Assembly (NCBI RefSeq): GCF_001306415.1
Contig: NZ_LDJX01000002.1
Coordinates: 124,001 to 188,000, forward strand
Reading direction: 5' to 3'
Origin: Croceitalea dokdonensis DOKDO 023
Lineage (GTDB): Bacteria > Bacteroidota > Bacteroidia > Flavobacteriales > Flavobacteriaceae
DNA: 64,000 nucleotides
This document shows, piece after piece, positions 27,425 through 37,269 of the stretch (position 1 is the stretch's first letter; the number at the start of each line of letters is the position of its first letter). Position numbers and translations under genes: made by a program. The notes under the pieces were generated by a model. The model did no database searches. It had not been told where the DNA came from and saw nothing but the letters and a program-made list of their open reading frames with translations.

Positions 27425-30400
27425 ATGAAACACATTGTAATCCTAATTGCCCCACTATTTTTTTTCCAAATGGCAAAAGCCCAACAACATAATGATTCTT
27501 TTGAAACCCTTTGGTCACAGGTTGAAAAACTAGAGGCAGATGCCTTGACCAAGTCTGCCGTTGCAGTAGTGGACATCATTAGGGCCAAGGCAGAAAAGGA
27601 AAAAAATGCCCCGCAGAACGTTAAGGCGCTTTTGTATGCAGCTAAGTACGCCCTTACCCTTAAGGAAGATGCCCAGTTGAGCATAATACAGGATTTTAAT
27701 ACCGCCATCCAGAACGCAGAATTCCCTACCAAGAATATTTTAGAAAGTTATTTGGCCAATCTCTACTGGCAGTATTTTCAACAGAATAGATATCGATTTT
27801 ATAATCGTACACAAACAGAACAAAAAGTAGACCCAGTAGATTTTAGGACTTGGGACCTTAGCACCATTTTTAAAGAAATCACCACCCATTTTGAGGCTTC
27901 CTTGGAGAATGAATCTGCCCTTCAGCTGCTTCCAATTTCAGATTTTGAGCAGATTCTGAACCAACAGAAAGGTTCTGCGGAATACCGCCCTACCCTTTTT
28001 GACCTGCTGGCACATACCGCACTACGTTTTTATACCACTGGTGAAGATAATATGACCAGACCTGCGGACAAATTTGAAATTGATGATGCTGAATTTCTTT
28101 GTGACGGGGAAACCTTTGTACAGTTAAACATCTCCACTACAGATAACACCTCCCTCCAAGTTAAGGCTCTATGTGTTTTTCAAAAACTTTTAACCCTCCA
28201 TGCCGCTTCCAAAAAGCCGTACACCTATGCTGAAGTGGACATCCAGCGTCTAAAGTTCATTTATCAAAATGCAGTTTTTCAGAATAAAGAGGGTAAATTT
28301 TTGCAGGTGCTTCAAAATAATGCCTCTAAGGAAAAAGGGAACTTGGCCGCTAGCCTTTACCACTATGAAATAGCCTCTTTACTGCATCAACAGGGTGCCA
28401 CTTATAATCCAAAAACCAATACGGAAACGCGTTGGAAAACAAAGGAGGCCCTTGAACTTTGTGAGCAGCTCATAAGGGAAATGCCGGATAGTAGAGGGGC
28501 AGAAAAATGCCGGGGCCTTAAATCCCAGATTCTTTCCCATGACCTGCGTCTGACTGTGGAGCGGCACATTCCTATGCACCAAACATCACGCCTGTTGGTG
28601 AATTATAAAAATTACGATGGTCTACAACTCACCGCCCACAGCATTTCCCAAAAGCAATGGAACGCATTGCAACGTATCTATCCGCAAGAAAAGAAGCTGG
28701 TCTTTATCAAAGACTTGGTTGCCGTTGCTTCGTGGGAAGCCAGCTTAAGGAACGAAAACGATCATCAATCCCACAGTACCGAAATTTCCTTGCCCCCTTT
28801 GGGGAATGGGCAATATCTCATTTTAGCACTACCCAAGGACAACACCGATAACACATTCGCCTACACCCAAGTACAGGTTACCGATCTGGCTTTAATTCAG
28901 ATAGAGACAGAAACCCATCAGGAGTTTCAAGTAGTGGATAGGAATAACGGAAATCCGGTTATTGGAGCAATGGTGACCTTGCGATATCGTTTAAACTATA
29001 ACGGTAAAAAATTGACCAAAACATGGTACACGGACCAAACGGGAACAGTATCCATTAAGAGGACTCCCAAAGAGTGGAATGACGTGGATATTACCGTGTC
29101 CCACAAAAAAGATACGGCCTTCTATGGGAAGTACTACATTTACCGAAACTATGAACCAGGCGAACCCAAACCTACCTATTCTTCTTTTTTATTTACAGAT
29201 AGGAGTATCTATAGGCCGGGGCAACCGTTATATTTTAAAGGCATTGCGCTAAAAAGATGGAAAGAAAATTCCTCCTTATTGAAAGACCTCAATGTTACGG
29301 TGCAGTTAAAAGACGTAAATGGCCAGGTAATAAACACTGCAGATTTTACCACCAATGAATATGGTTCTTTTGCAGGGGAATTCATCTTGCCAAATACCGG
29401 GCTCACCGGACAGTTTTCATTACAAGTGAGTGCAAAGGACCATGCCTTGGCCGGTTACACCAGTTTTTCCGTAGAGGAATACAAACGTCCCAAATTTGAA
29501 ACGGCTTTTGAACGGGTCATGGAGAGTTATAAGGTCAATGATACTGTTACCGTTCATGGAACCGCTACGGCCTATGCAGGAAGCAACATCACCGATGCCA
29601 AAGTTAGTTACAGGGTAAAACGTTCCGTTTCCTATCCTCGCTGGTACTATTGGCGATATCCCTCCCAAAATACAAGTCCTCAAGAAATAACGAAGGGCGA
29701 AACAAAAACGGACGCCACGGGTACCTATTCCATAGATTTCAAGGCTATTCCGGATAACCGAACGGACAAAAAAAACCTACCCACCTTTACGTACGAGATC
29801 ACTGCGGACGTGACCGACATTAATGGGGAAACGCATAGCGCCACTACTTTTGTGACCGTAGGATACCATGCCATGATGGCTAGGATGTCTTTGGCCAACC
29901 CAATGGATAAGGACATCAAAACCCATACGCTTAGCATTGCCACACGCAATCTTAACGGTCAGTTTGTAGCCGCAAAGGGAACTGTAAAAATGTATAAGCT
30001 AAAAGCCCCAAGTACTGTTTTAAGGCCACGGCAATGGCAATCACCGGATTATCCCGGTTTTACGAAAGAGGAGTTCCGAAAGTTATTTCCACACGATGCC
30101 TATGAGAATGAACATGATGCCTCTTACTGGGAAAAAGGTGCATTGGTATGGGAATCAAATTTTAATACGGAAACTTCCAAAGAACTTTCCTTGGGGAACA
30201 TTAAAAAATGGGCATCGGGCAAGTACCTCTTGGAATTGGAAACCACCGATAGATTTGGGCAGGAAGTCAAGGATATTCTAGAAACCACCCTGTTTAGCCA
30301 AAACGATGAACAACTGGCAGACCATCAATTGTTCCAAATTAAGACCGATAAAAACAGTTATCGTACCGGTGAGCGCGTTAAAGTGACCCTACTTTCCAAT

Positions 30401-33400
30401 GCAAAGGACGTTCATGTAACGGTTGCCATAGAAAAAAACAAAAAAATTATCGATACCAAGATTATCCGCTTGAACAAAAACTCAGCTAGTTTCACCATAC
30501 CCGTAAATCAGGAAGATTTGGGAGGGTTTGCAGTTTCCTACAGCTACGCTGTGTACAACCATTTTGATTCTGGTACCCTTAATGTTGCTGTACCCTATCC
30601 CAGTACCGACCTCCAAATAGAGACCCTGACATTTAGGGATAAACTACAGCCTGGTACTGATGAGACTTGGTCGTTTAAAATTAAAGGGCCTAAAGGGGAC
30701 AAGGTCGCTGCAGAGATATTGGCAAGCATGTATGACGCCTCCCTGGATGCCTTTAGGAATCATTACTGGGGATTTAACCCTTTGGTACGGCCACATTACT
30801 ATGCCAATAGAACGGTGAACGCTTATTCCTGTTTTACCAATGCTACCTTTATCACCCATTTAGACAATGAGTTTTACACCTTTAAGAGCCTAAATTTTGA
30901 TAGTTTTAATTGGTTTGGCCTTTATTTTGGGCATGGCAACTACAGGCTTGCAGGTGCCCAAGTAATGCGCAGTAAAACGGCTATGGCACCAAGGGCAGCA
31001 TTAGGAGAGCCAATAATGGATAATGAAGGGTCTGAACTTGATGAAGTTGCTTTCTCCGAAGATTTTAAAAGAGAAAAGAAAGCCTTAGGTTATGCCGTAA
31101 CCTCAGTGGATTCTAAAAAAATTGCTGATACTTCTTCTGAAGCAACCAAAGCCGAGAATTTACAAATCCGTAAAAACCTTCAGGAAAACGCATTTTTCTT
31201 TCCGCAATTGCAGACTGATGCGGAAGGTACCGTTTCATTTAGCTTTACCACCCCAGAAGCCTTGACAAGATGGAATTTACAATTGTTGGCCCATACCAAA
31301 AACCTTGAGAGTTCCTACACTACGCTGCAGGCCATCACCCAAAAAGAACTGATGGTAATACCCAATACGCCAAGATTCCTTAGGGATGGTGATCAAATAG
31401 TAATCAGCAGTAAAATTACAAACCTAACGGATAAGAAGCTATCCGGTTTAGCAAGGCTTACATTGATAGATGCTATTTCCGGCAAGGATATTTCCAAGAA
31501 ATTGGCATCCTCCGCTCCCGGAACTGACATAAATGGAGTTGCCTTTACAGTAGATTCCCTTAACAATGCCCAGGTATCATGGCGATTAGAAATACCATCT
31601 GACATACAGGCCGTTCAATATACCGTAACCGCCAAAGCAGGGGATTTTAGTGATGGGGAGCAAAACGTTTTGCCCGTTTTGACCAACCAGATGCTAGTGA
31701 CAGAAACCTTGCCCATGTGGGTCAGAAGCAACCAAACCAAGACCTTTACCTTAGATAAGTTAAACAAAGCTTCCTCCCCTACGCTCAAGCACCATAAGTT
31801 AACTTTGGAGATGACCAGTAATCCCGCTTGGTATGCGATACAGGCACTCCCCTATCTAATGGAGTACCCGTATGAGTGTAATGAGCAGACCTTCTCTAAA
31901 TATTATGCAAATACCTTGGCCACGCATATTACCAACAGCAATCCAAGAATTCAGGAGGTTTTTGACCAATGGGCTACTACGGATGCCTTGGTCAGCAATC
32001 TGGAAAAAAACCAAGAATTAAAATCCCTTTTGATTCAAGAGACCCCATGGTTACGCGATACACAATCTGAGACCGAGCAGAAAAAACGTATTGCGCTGTT
32101 GTTCAACCTCAACAAAATGAACAGTGAACAGGCAATTGCCCTGAACAAACTACAACAGAACCAAAGCCGTTCCGGTGCCTGGCCTTGGTTCAATGGCGGT
32201 CCGGACAGTCGTTTTGTAACCCAACATATCGCTGCCGGCCTTGGACATTTAAAAAAGTTGAACGTTACTTCTGGAGTAGTTGAAATGCAATCCGTTTTAG
32301 AAAGAGCTATCTATTATTTGGATGACCAATTTGTGCAAGAGTACCTCCAAATGAAAAAGTATGCCACCAACCTTAATGACGATCATCTAAGCCAAACGCA
32401 AATCCATTATTTGTACATGCGTAGCTTTTTTAACGATATTAAGACTACCAAAAAAGTTAAGGACATCCAAGACTATTACATGGGGCAAGCACAGCACTAT
32501 TGGAAGAACAAAAATCTGTATTCCAAAGGAATGTTGGCCTTGATCGTGCATCGGGACGGGGATAGCAAAACGTCTAAAAAGATACTCCGCGCCTTGGAGG
32601 AAAATAGCATCACTTCAAAAGAATTGGGTATGTACTGGAAGGAAAACACAAGTTCTTGGCATTGGTACCAAGCCCCTATTGAGACCCAGGCATTGTTGAT
32701 TGAAACGTTTTCTGAACTGCGGCCCGCCGATGTAGAAACCATTGACAACCTTAAAATTTGGTTGTTAAAAAACAAACAGACCAACCAGTGGAAAACGACC
32801 AAGGCAACCACCGAAGCCGTTTACGCCCTCTTATTGCAGGGCAGTGATTGGTTGTCGGTGACAGATGCCGTGGACGTTTTGGTGGGAGGAGAAAAAATAG
32901 CGCCTTCCCAATTGCAACATGTAAAAGTGGAAGCAGGAACAGGATACTATAAAACGTCATGGAACGGTAACGAAGTACTACCCAAAATGGCAGAAGTTCA
33001 AATTTCAAAAAAAGGGAATGGTATAGCCTGGGGCGGATTGTATTGGCAATATTTTGAGGATTCGGATAAAATCACCTCGGCGGAGACCCCATTAAAACTA
33101 AACAAGAAGCTGTTCCTCAAAAAGAATACAACCACCGGAGAGACCATTTCAGAAATTACGGATAAAACGGCTTTAAAGGTTGGTGACCTGGTTAGGGTAC
33201 GGATAACCATACGGGCCGATAGGCCCATGGAGTTTGTGCATATGAAAGATATGAGGGCAGCAGGTTTTGAGCCGGTAAACGTTATATCCAGGTACAAATG
33301 GCAAGACGGTTTAGGCTATTATGAAGCCACTAAAGATGCCAGTACCCATTTCTTTTTTGACTATCTGCCCAAAGGGGTCTATGTGTTTGAATATGATTTA

Positions 33401-33514
33401 CGTGTGAACAATGCAGGGGATTTTAGTAATGGCATCACCACCATCCAAAGCATGTATGCGCCAGAATTCACCAGTCATTCAGAAGGGGTCCGGATTCGTG
33501 TACAAGCGCCATAG
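27425..33514 (+). CDS. bacterial alpha-2-macroglobulin family protein
   Basis: A 2029-residue exported protein: signal peptide to about residue 19 (FQMAKA-QQ), no lipobox. It has an MG2-type region (LFTDRSIYRPGQPLYFKG, about 588-605), further MG domains, the A2M module (TPEALTRWNLQLLAHT, about 1275), and a thioester domain with C1485-N-E-Q1488 in YPYECNEQTFSKYYAN. CxEQ forms the internal Cys-Gln thioester that traps attacking proteases covalently; Asn in the second place is a mild variant of CGEQ/CAEQ. The C-terminal half of the thioester domain has the helical repeats SRSGAWPWFNGGPDS. The 200 bp before it hold a motif related to that described near 43386, but no clear promoter. It is monocistronic. 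Confidence 0.92.
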   Translation: MKHIVILIAPLFFFQMAKAQQHNDSFETLWSQVEKLEADALTKSAVAVVDIIRAKAEKEKNAPQNVKALLYAAKYALTLKEDAQLSIIQDFNTAIQNAEFPTKNILESYLANLYWQYFQQNRYRFYNRTQTEQKVDPVDFRTWDLSTIFKEITTHFEASLENESALQLLPISDFEQILNQQKGSAEYRPTLFDLLAHTALRFYTTGEDNMTRPADKFEIDDAEFLCDGETFVQLNISTTDNTSLQVKALCVFQKLLTLHAASKKPYTYAEVDIQRLKFIYQNAVFQNKEGKFLQVLQNNASKEKGNLAASLYHYEIASLLHQQGATYNPKTNTETRWKTKEALELCEQLIREMPDSRGAEKCRGLKSQILSHDLRLTVERHIPMHQTSRLLVNYKNYDGLQLTAHSISQKQWNALQRIYPQEKKLVFIKDLVAVASWEASLRNENDHQSHSTEISLPPLGNGQYLILALPKDNTDNTFAYTQVQVTDLALIQIETETHQEFQVVDRNNGNPVIGAMVTLRYRLNYNGKKLTKTWYTDQTGTVSIKRTPKEWNDVDITVSHKKDTAFYGKYYIYRNYEPGEPKPTYSSFLFTDRSIYRPGQPLYFKGIALKRWKENSSLLKDLNVTVQLKDVNGQVINTADFTTNEYGSFAGEFILPNTGLTGQFSLQVSAKDHALAGYTSFSVEEYKRPKFETAFERVMESYKVNDTVTVHGTATAYAGSNITDAKVSYRVKRSVSYPRWYYWRYPSQNTSPQEITKGETKTDATGTYSIDFKAIPDNRTDKKNLPTFTYEITADVTDINGETHSATTFVTVGYHAMMARMSLANPMDKDIKTHTLSIATRNLNGQFVAAKGTVKMYKLKAPSTVLRPRQWQSPDYPGFTKEEFRKLFPHDAYENEHDASYWEKGALVWESNFNTETSKELSLGNIKKWASGKYLLELETTDRFGQEVKDILETTLFSQNDEQLADHQLFQIKTDKNSYRTGERVKVTLLSNAKDVHVTVAIEKNKKIIDTKIIRLNKNSASFTIPVNQEDLGGFAVSYSYAVYNHFDSGTLNVAVPYPSTDLQIETLTFRDKLQPGTDETWSFKIKGPKGDKVAAEILASMYDASLDAFRNHYWGFNPLVRPHYYANRTVNAYSCFTNATFITHLDNEFYTFKSLNFDSFNWFGLYFGHGNYRLAGAQVMRSKTAMAPRAALGEPIMDNEGSELDEVAFSEDFKREKKALGYAVTSVDSKKIADTSSEATKAENLQIRKNLQENAFFFPQLQTDAEGTVSFSFTTPEALTRWNLQLLAHTKNLESSYTTLQAITQKELMVIPNTPRFLRDGDQIVISSKITNLTDKKLSGLARLTLIDAISGKDISKKLASSAPGTDINGVAFTVDSLNNAQVSWRLEIPSDIQAVQYTVTAKAGDFSDGEQNVLPVLTNQMLVTETLPMWVRSNQTKTFTLDKLNKASSPTLKHHKLTLEMTSNPAWYAIQALPYLMEYPYECNEQTFSKYYANTLATHITNSNPRIQEVFDQWATTDALVSNLEKNQELKSLLIQETPWLRDTQSETEQKKRIALLFNLNKMNSEQAIALNKLQQNQSRSGAWPWFNGGPDSRFVTQHIAAGLGHLKKLNVTSGVVEMQSVLERAIYYLDDQFVQEYLQMKKYATNLNDDHLSQTQIHYLYMRSFFNDIKTTKKVKDIQDYYMGQAQHYWKNKNLYSKGMLALIVHRDGDSKTSKKILRALEENSITSKELGMYWKENTSSWHWYQAPIETQALLIETFSELRPADVETIDNLKIWLLKNKQTNQWKTTKATTEAVYALLLQGSDWLSVTDAVDVLVGGEKIAPSQLQHVKVEAGTGYYKTSWNGNEVLPKMAEVQISKKGNGIAWGGLYWQYFEDSDKITSAETPLKLNKKLFLKKNTTTGETISEITDKTALKVGDLVRVRITIRADRPMEFVHMKDMRAAGFEPVNVISRYKWQDGLGYYEATKDASTHFFFDYLPKGVYVFEYDLRVNNAGDFSNGITTIQSMYAPEFTSHSEGVRIRVQAP

Positions 33515-33761
33515 TCCCTCATGGGAAAATTACCGACGTTTACAAAATTGGCGCCTCTGCTAACTTCGCAAAAAATGGATGCCAGATGAAGCTTGTTCCA
33601 TGTAGTAAGAAAGGTTAAACACCCTTTTAAGTCCCGGTGTTACTTAACTAAAGTCTTATTTTAGGGCTGTTCCCTCAACCAAAACCGCGGCTACCTCATT
33701 ATTGGTTTTATTTGCCGCAACGGTCTCTTAGCTTAGCTCCATCATTTAAAACCAATACGTT

Positions 33762-34478
33762 ATGAAAAATGCCATTAAAATTTCCATTACCGAACCATGC
33801 TCCAAAAATTTTAATAATTTTAAGCGTACCCATGGGGGAGGCTTCTGCAGCAGCTGTAAAAAAGAGGTCATTGATTTTACGGGTATGTCAAATGCTGAAA
33901 TGATACTACACTTAAAGAAAAAGAAGGAAGACATTTGCGGAAGATTTACCCAGCAACAGTTACAACAGTCTATTTCAATTGTGCCAACCCGAAGCGCATG
34001 GCTCCATAGGGCAGCAATTTTTGGGATTTCCATTTGCACCTTGGGAACTATGGGAACCTTGGAGGCACAACAAACAACCACCAAAAACAAGGAGATACAA
34101 ACCCAAGTAAGCAAAACCACACAGTTAGAGGTATTGGCGGCCAAAAATTATACCATCAAAGGAACGGTGCTGGATGACCAAAGCCTGCCGCTGCCCGGGG
34201 TGAACGTGGTCTTAAAAGGTGCTGCCATTGGCACCCAAACAGCTCTTGACGGTAGTTTTGAATTTCCTAAAAAATTAGAGGTAGGTGATATCTTGGTCTT
34301 TAGTTATATCGGGTTCGAGACCAAGGAGTATATGGTAAAAGCATCCGAAAACGAGACCATTAACGTTACCATTTTATTTGAGGCAACGGATATTATCCTC
34401 ATGGGCGATGTGGCCATAGAAGGCGTTTATAGTTCTAAAAAGAACTTGTTCCAAAAATTCTTTGGACTGTTTAAATGA
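33762..34478 (+). CDS. Cys-motif membrane protein with carboxypeptidase-D-like regulatory domain
   Basis: A 238-residue three-part protein. The N-terminal 65 residues carry a conserved cytoplasmic Cys pattern (EPCSKNF, then GGGFCSSCKKEVIDFTGMSNAEM, then ICGRF) seen in many flavobacterial membrane proteins and possibly metal-binding. A hydrophobic segment (about 85-103, HRAAIFGISICTLGTMGTL) crosses the membrane. The C-terminal part (YTIKGTVLDDQSLPLPGVNVVLKG...DGSFEFP) is a CarboxypepD-regulatory-like beta-sandwich as found at the start of TonB-dependent receptors. The stop overlaps the start of the transglutaminase-like gene (ATGA, 34475-34478), so the two are translationally coupled. Confidence 0.75.
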   Translation: MKNAIKISITEPCSKNFNNFKRTHGGGFCSSCKKEVIDFTGMSNAEMILHLKKKKEDICGRFTQQQLQQSISIVPTRSAWLHRAAIFGISICTLGTMGTLEAQQTTTKNKEIQTQVSKTTQLEVLAAKNYTIKGTVLDDQSLPLPGVNVVLKGAAIGTQTALDGSFEFPKKLEVGDILVFSYIGFETKEYMVKASENETINVTILFEATDIILMGDVAIEGVYSSKKNLFQKFFGLFK

Positions 34479-35485
34479 GGTTTTTATTGGTTTTATGCAT
34501 TGCATTTACAACGGTAACCCAAGGGCAGCGAATAGCTTTTTCCGGTATTGACTTTGCAAAGGCAGATAGCTTGGCCAAGCACTATCATGGGGCAAGTCTT
34601 ACCAACCTGCCCCATTTAACGCATAACCTTACAGAAGGTTTGGATACGGAGGTTGAAAAGTTTAGGGCAATTTACCGCTGGGTATGCACAAACATCGAAA
34701 ATGACTATGCCGCCTATCAACGTACCAAAAAAAAGCGCAAAAAAATAAAAAAGGACCAAGCCTCCTTTTTGCTTTGGAACAAAGGATATACCCCTAAAAT
34801 GTTCCAAACTTTGATGAAGCATAAAAAAACGGCTTGTACCGGTTACGCTTATCTCATTAAGGAAATGGCAAACCTTGCAGGGCTGGACTGTGAAATTATT
34901 AACGGCTTTGGAAAGGTACTTAACGCTAACCTTGGTGCAGAAAGTGAACCTAACCATTCTTGGAATGCCGTTAGGCTGGCAAACACTTGGTATTTATGCG
35001 ATGCCACCTGGTCCGCAGGGACTTTTGTCATCAATGAGGGGGTACCCAGCTTTAAAAAGGAGTATGTGGATGGCTATTTTCTGACCGAACCCCGATATTT
35101 TGCCAAAAACCACTATCCATTGGATACCAAATGGCTGCTTATGCCTAACCCGCTGGGGTTTGAAGATTTTTTGGCGGGACCCTTGTTGTATAAGGACGCT
35201 TTTGAAATGAAGGTATTCCCGGAAGAACCCCAAAAAATGCATGTCCGTGTCCAAAAAGGACGGTCTTTTGTAGTAAAGTTCAATGGGCAGGTTAATTTGG
35301 AGAAAGCATTGGTCCTTTTTATGGTGTACGATGGCAACCAAACAACAGCCGTTGTCCCAGAGCTTCAAAAAAAAGATACCGTTTATTTCCTAAGGGAGCC
35401 ACTTAACCGTCGTGGCACCTATGATATTCACCTGAACATCAATGGAAAGCCAATTGCCACTTATGTGGTTAAGGTGACAAAATAA
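34475..35485 (+). CDS. exported transglutaminase-like protein
   Basis: A 336-residue protein with a Sec signal peptide (MRFLLVLCIAFTTVTQGQ). The transglutaminase/protease-like core has all three catalytic residues in order: Cys in KKTACTGYAYLIKEM, His in PNHSWNAV and Asp in YLCDATWSAG. A C-terminal beta domain follows (about 235-336). It probably acts in the periplasm as a peptidase or amidase rather than a true cross-linker. It is coupled to the preceding membrane protein by a 4-nt overlap and is convergent with the LytTR regulator 12 bp away. Confidence 0.82.
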   Translation: MRFLLVLCIAFTTVTQGQRIAFSGIDFAKADSLAKHYHGASLTNLPHLTHNLTEGLDTEVEKFRAIYRWVCTNIENDYAAYQRTKKKRKKIKKDQASFLLWNKGYTPKMFQTLMKHKKTACTGYAYLIKEMANLAGLDCEIINGFGKVLNANLGAESEPNHSWNAVRLANTWYLCDATWSAGTFVINEGVPSFKKEYVDGYFLTEPRYFAKNHYPLDTKWLLMPNPLGFEDFLAGPLLYKDAFEMKVFPEEPQKMHVRVQKGRSFVVKFNGQVNLEKALVLFMVYDGNQTTAVVPELQKKDTVYFLREPLNRRGTYDIHLNINGKPIATYVVKVTK

Positions 35486-35497
35486 GTGACCTAAGAA

Positions 35498-36217
35498 TTA
35501 AAAACTCATCTTATCCTTAAACAGGTAGGACTGCCTACGGGACACTTCAATTTCCTCCCCGTTTTGCATGGTGAGCTTTAATTTGCCGTTAAACCAAGGC
35601 ACCACGTTACCAATGTAATTGGTATTTACTATTTGTTGTCTGTTCACCCTAAAAAAGGAGGCTTCGGGCAGTTTTTCTTCTATTTGGTTCAACGATTTGT
35701 ACAACAATGGCCTTTCTCCCCTAAAAAAGACCCGCGTGTAATTGCCAACAATCTCAAAATGCGAAATATCTCCAATCTTTACCAACCAACAAGATTCGCC
35801 ATCCTTAATGAAGATTTGGCTCTGCTCTGTAAGTTTCTCCCTGTCAGAAACTTCAGGATTTTGCTCTAGTTGCTTTTTCACCTTGTCGATGGCGCCGGCA
35901 AAACGTTCCTCACTAATAGGTTTTAACAAATAATCCAATGCATTATATTCAAAAGACTTTATGGCATACTCATCAAAGGCGGTTGTAAACACCGTAATGG
36001 GCACCTCATCCAACATTTCCAATAGTTCAAAACCGTCCTTCTCCGGCATATTGATATCTAGAAAAAGAAGTTCTGGCTGTTCTTTTTGTATCAGTTCCAA
36101 GCCATCGTCCACATTTTCCGCCTCCCCTACCAAAGTAATATCCTGATGCTCCTTTAACAGCTCTTTAAGTTCATTACGGGCCAAACGGCTATCTTCCACT
36201 ATTACGGCTTTGATCAT
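35498..36217 (-). CDS. LytTR-family response regulator
   Basis: A 239-residue two-domain regulator. The receiver has the acidic pocket E8-D9, phospho-acceptor D54 in LLFLDINMPEKDG, the Thr in FTTAFDEYAI and K in LLKPI. The C-terminal LytTR domain (about 130-239, IFIKDGESCWLVKIGDISHFEIVGNYTRVFF...FFRVNRQQIVN) binds paired 9-bp direct repeats in DNA. The gene starts 4 nt inside the end of the kinase gene. Two perfect LytTR sites lie upstream of the operon's predicted promoter (39090-39119), so this protein is the likely autoregulator. Confidence 0.92.
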   Translation of the reverse strand: MIKAVIVEDSRLARNELKELLKEHQDITLVGEAENVDDGLELIQKEQPELLFLDINMPEKDGFELLEMLDEVPITVFTTAFDEYAIKSFEYNALDYLLKPISEERFAGAIDKVKKQLEQNPEVSDREKLTEQSQIFIKDGESCWLVKIGDISHFEIVGNYTRVFFRGERPLLYKSLNQIEEKLPEASFFRVNRQQIVNTNYIGNVVPWFNGKLKLTMQNGEEIEVSRRQSYLFKDKMSF

Positions 36218-37269
36218 GGTATTAAAGGTATTTGTATGGAGGCCCCAACGGTATGGTCTGCAATCTCCTCCAGTTTAAAAACGGCTTTGGGCCCGTATAA
36301 TAGGGACAATCTTTTTCTAATATTGGCAAGCCCCAACTGGGTGGTATCTTTTGCCATCAGCAATTTACCGGTATTGCTTACCAAGATGGACATGGTTTGG
36401 GCAGATTTGGTAATTTGGAGCCGTATCACCCCACCTTCCTTTAACTTGGAAATCCCGTGTTTGGCGGCGTTTTCCACCAAAAGCTGAATGACCATGGGAG
36501 GAATTTTAAGGCGTAGACATTCTGGGTCTATGTCTTCGTCATATTTTAGGCGTTCTTCCATTTGGATTTTGGAGAGCCCAACATAGTTCCGGACCATTTC
36601 CAGTTCCTCTTTAACGGTAATGCTATCCACTGAATTTTTGGTCATTGAAAATTCCAACATCTCAGAAAGCTTGGTAATCATTTCCTTGGACTTGGGAACA
36701 TCCTCTAACATGAGGCCCCTAATATTGTTTAAACTGTTGAACATAAAATGTGGATTCACTTGGCCCTTTAGCGTGTTTAATTGTGCCTCCCTAAGGGTGC
36801 TGTTCAATTCCAAACGCTCCAGACTGTTTTTATTGGCCCTGATGCTAAAATTTATGACAAAGTAAAGGACAGTCCAGCATAACATGGTGAACGCAGCATT
36901 GGCAAATGCAAGGGCATAGTTAAAGTTTTCCTTGATAAATGCTTTTTCTTCCGCCGTGCGCCCTATATAGGCATCATAAAAATGCTCTGCAGTAAATATC
37001 AACATAAAATAGAGCCCGCAGGTGGCAATAAAGGCCAATAGCAACCTAATGTACTTTCGTTTCTGGTCAAACTCAAGCCCTACATATTGTTTTAGGTACC
37101 AACGGTAACCAAAGGTCACAGCAATTCCAAATACCGTGGAAACCATAAAAGAAAAAAACAAATAAGTCTTACTAAAACCTAACGGTACAATAAATATGGT
37201 GGCGTCCAAAACCGACCAACCCACCAATTGTAAAACCCAAAACAGGATGTTTTTATTCCTAGGCCTCAT
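36214..37269 (-). CDS. LytS/YehU-type sensor histidine kinase
   Basis: A 351-residue kinase of the His_kinase (PF06580) class. Four hydrophobic segments cover about residues 8-28, 35-55, 75-95 and 118-142. The phosphoacceptor is H174 in GQVNPHFMFNSLNNIRGL, and the ATPase has the N box VENAAKHGISKL and a G box GLANIRKRLSLLYG. All catalytic elements are intact. It overlaps both the pseudokinase gene upstream and the LytTR regulator gene downstream by 4 nt, so the three are translated as a coupled block. The signal sensed is unknown. Confidence 0.92.
   Translation of the reverse strand: MRPRNKNILFWVLQLVGWSVLDATIFIVPLGFSKTYLFFSFMVSTVFGIAVTFGYRWYLKQYVGLEFDQKRKYIRLLLAFIATCGLYFMLIFTAEHFYDAYIGRTAEEKAFIKENFNYALAFANAAFTMLCWTVLYFVINFSIRANKNSLERLELNSTLREAQLNTLKGQVNPHFMFNSLNNIRGLMLEDVPKSKEMITKLSEMLEFSMTKNSVDSITVKEELEMVRNYVGLSKIQMEERLKYDEDIDPECLRLKIPPMVIQLLVENAAKHGISKLKEGGVIRLQITKSAQTMSILVSNTGKLLMAKDTTQLGLANIRKRLSLLYGPKAVFKLEEIADHTVGASIQIPLIP

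Noticed and set aside
33614-33648. Hairpin GTTAA-ACACC / GGTGT-TTAAC after the macroglobulin gene as terminator
   Set aside because: The stem is interrupted and lacks a T-run on either strand; it may only be chance structure.
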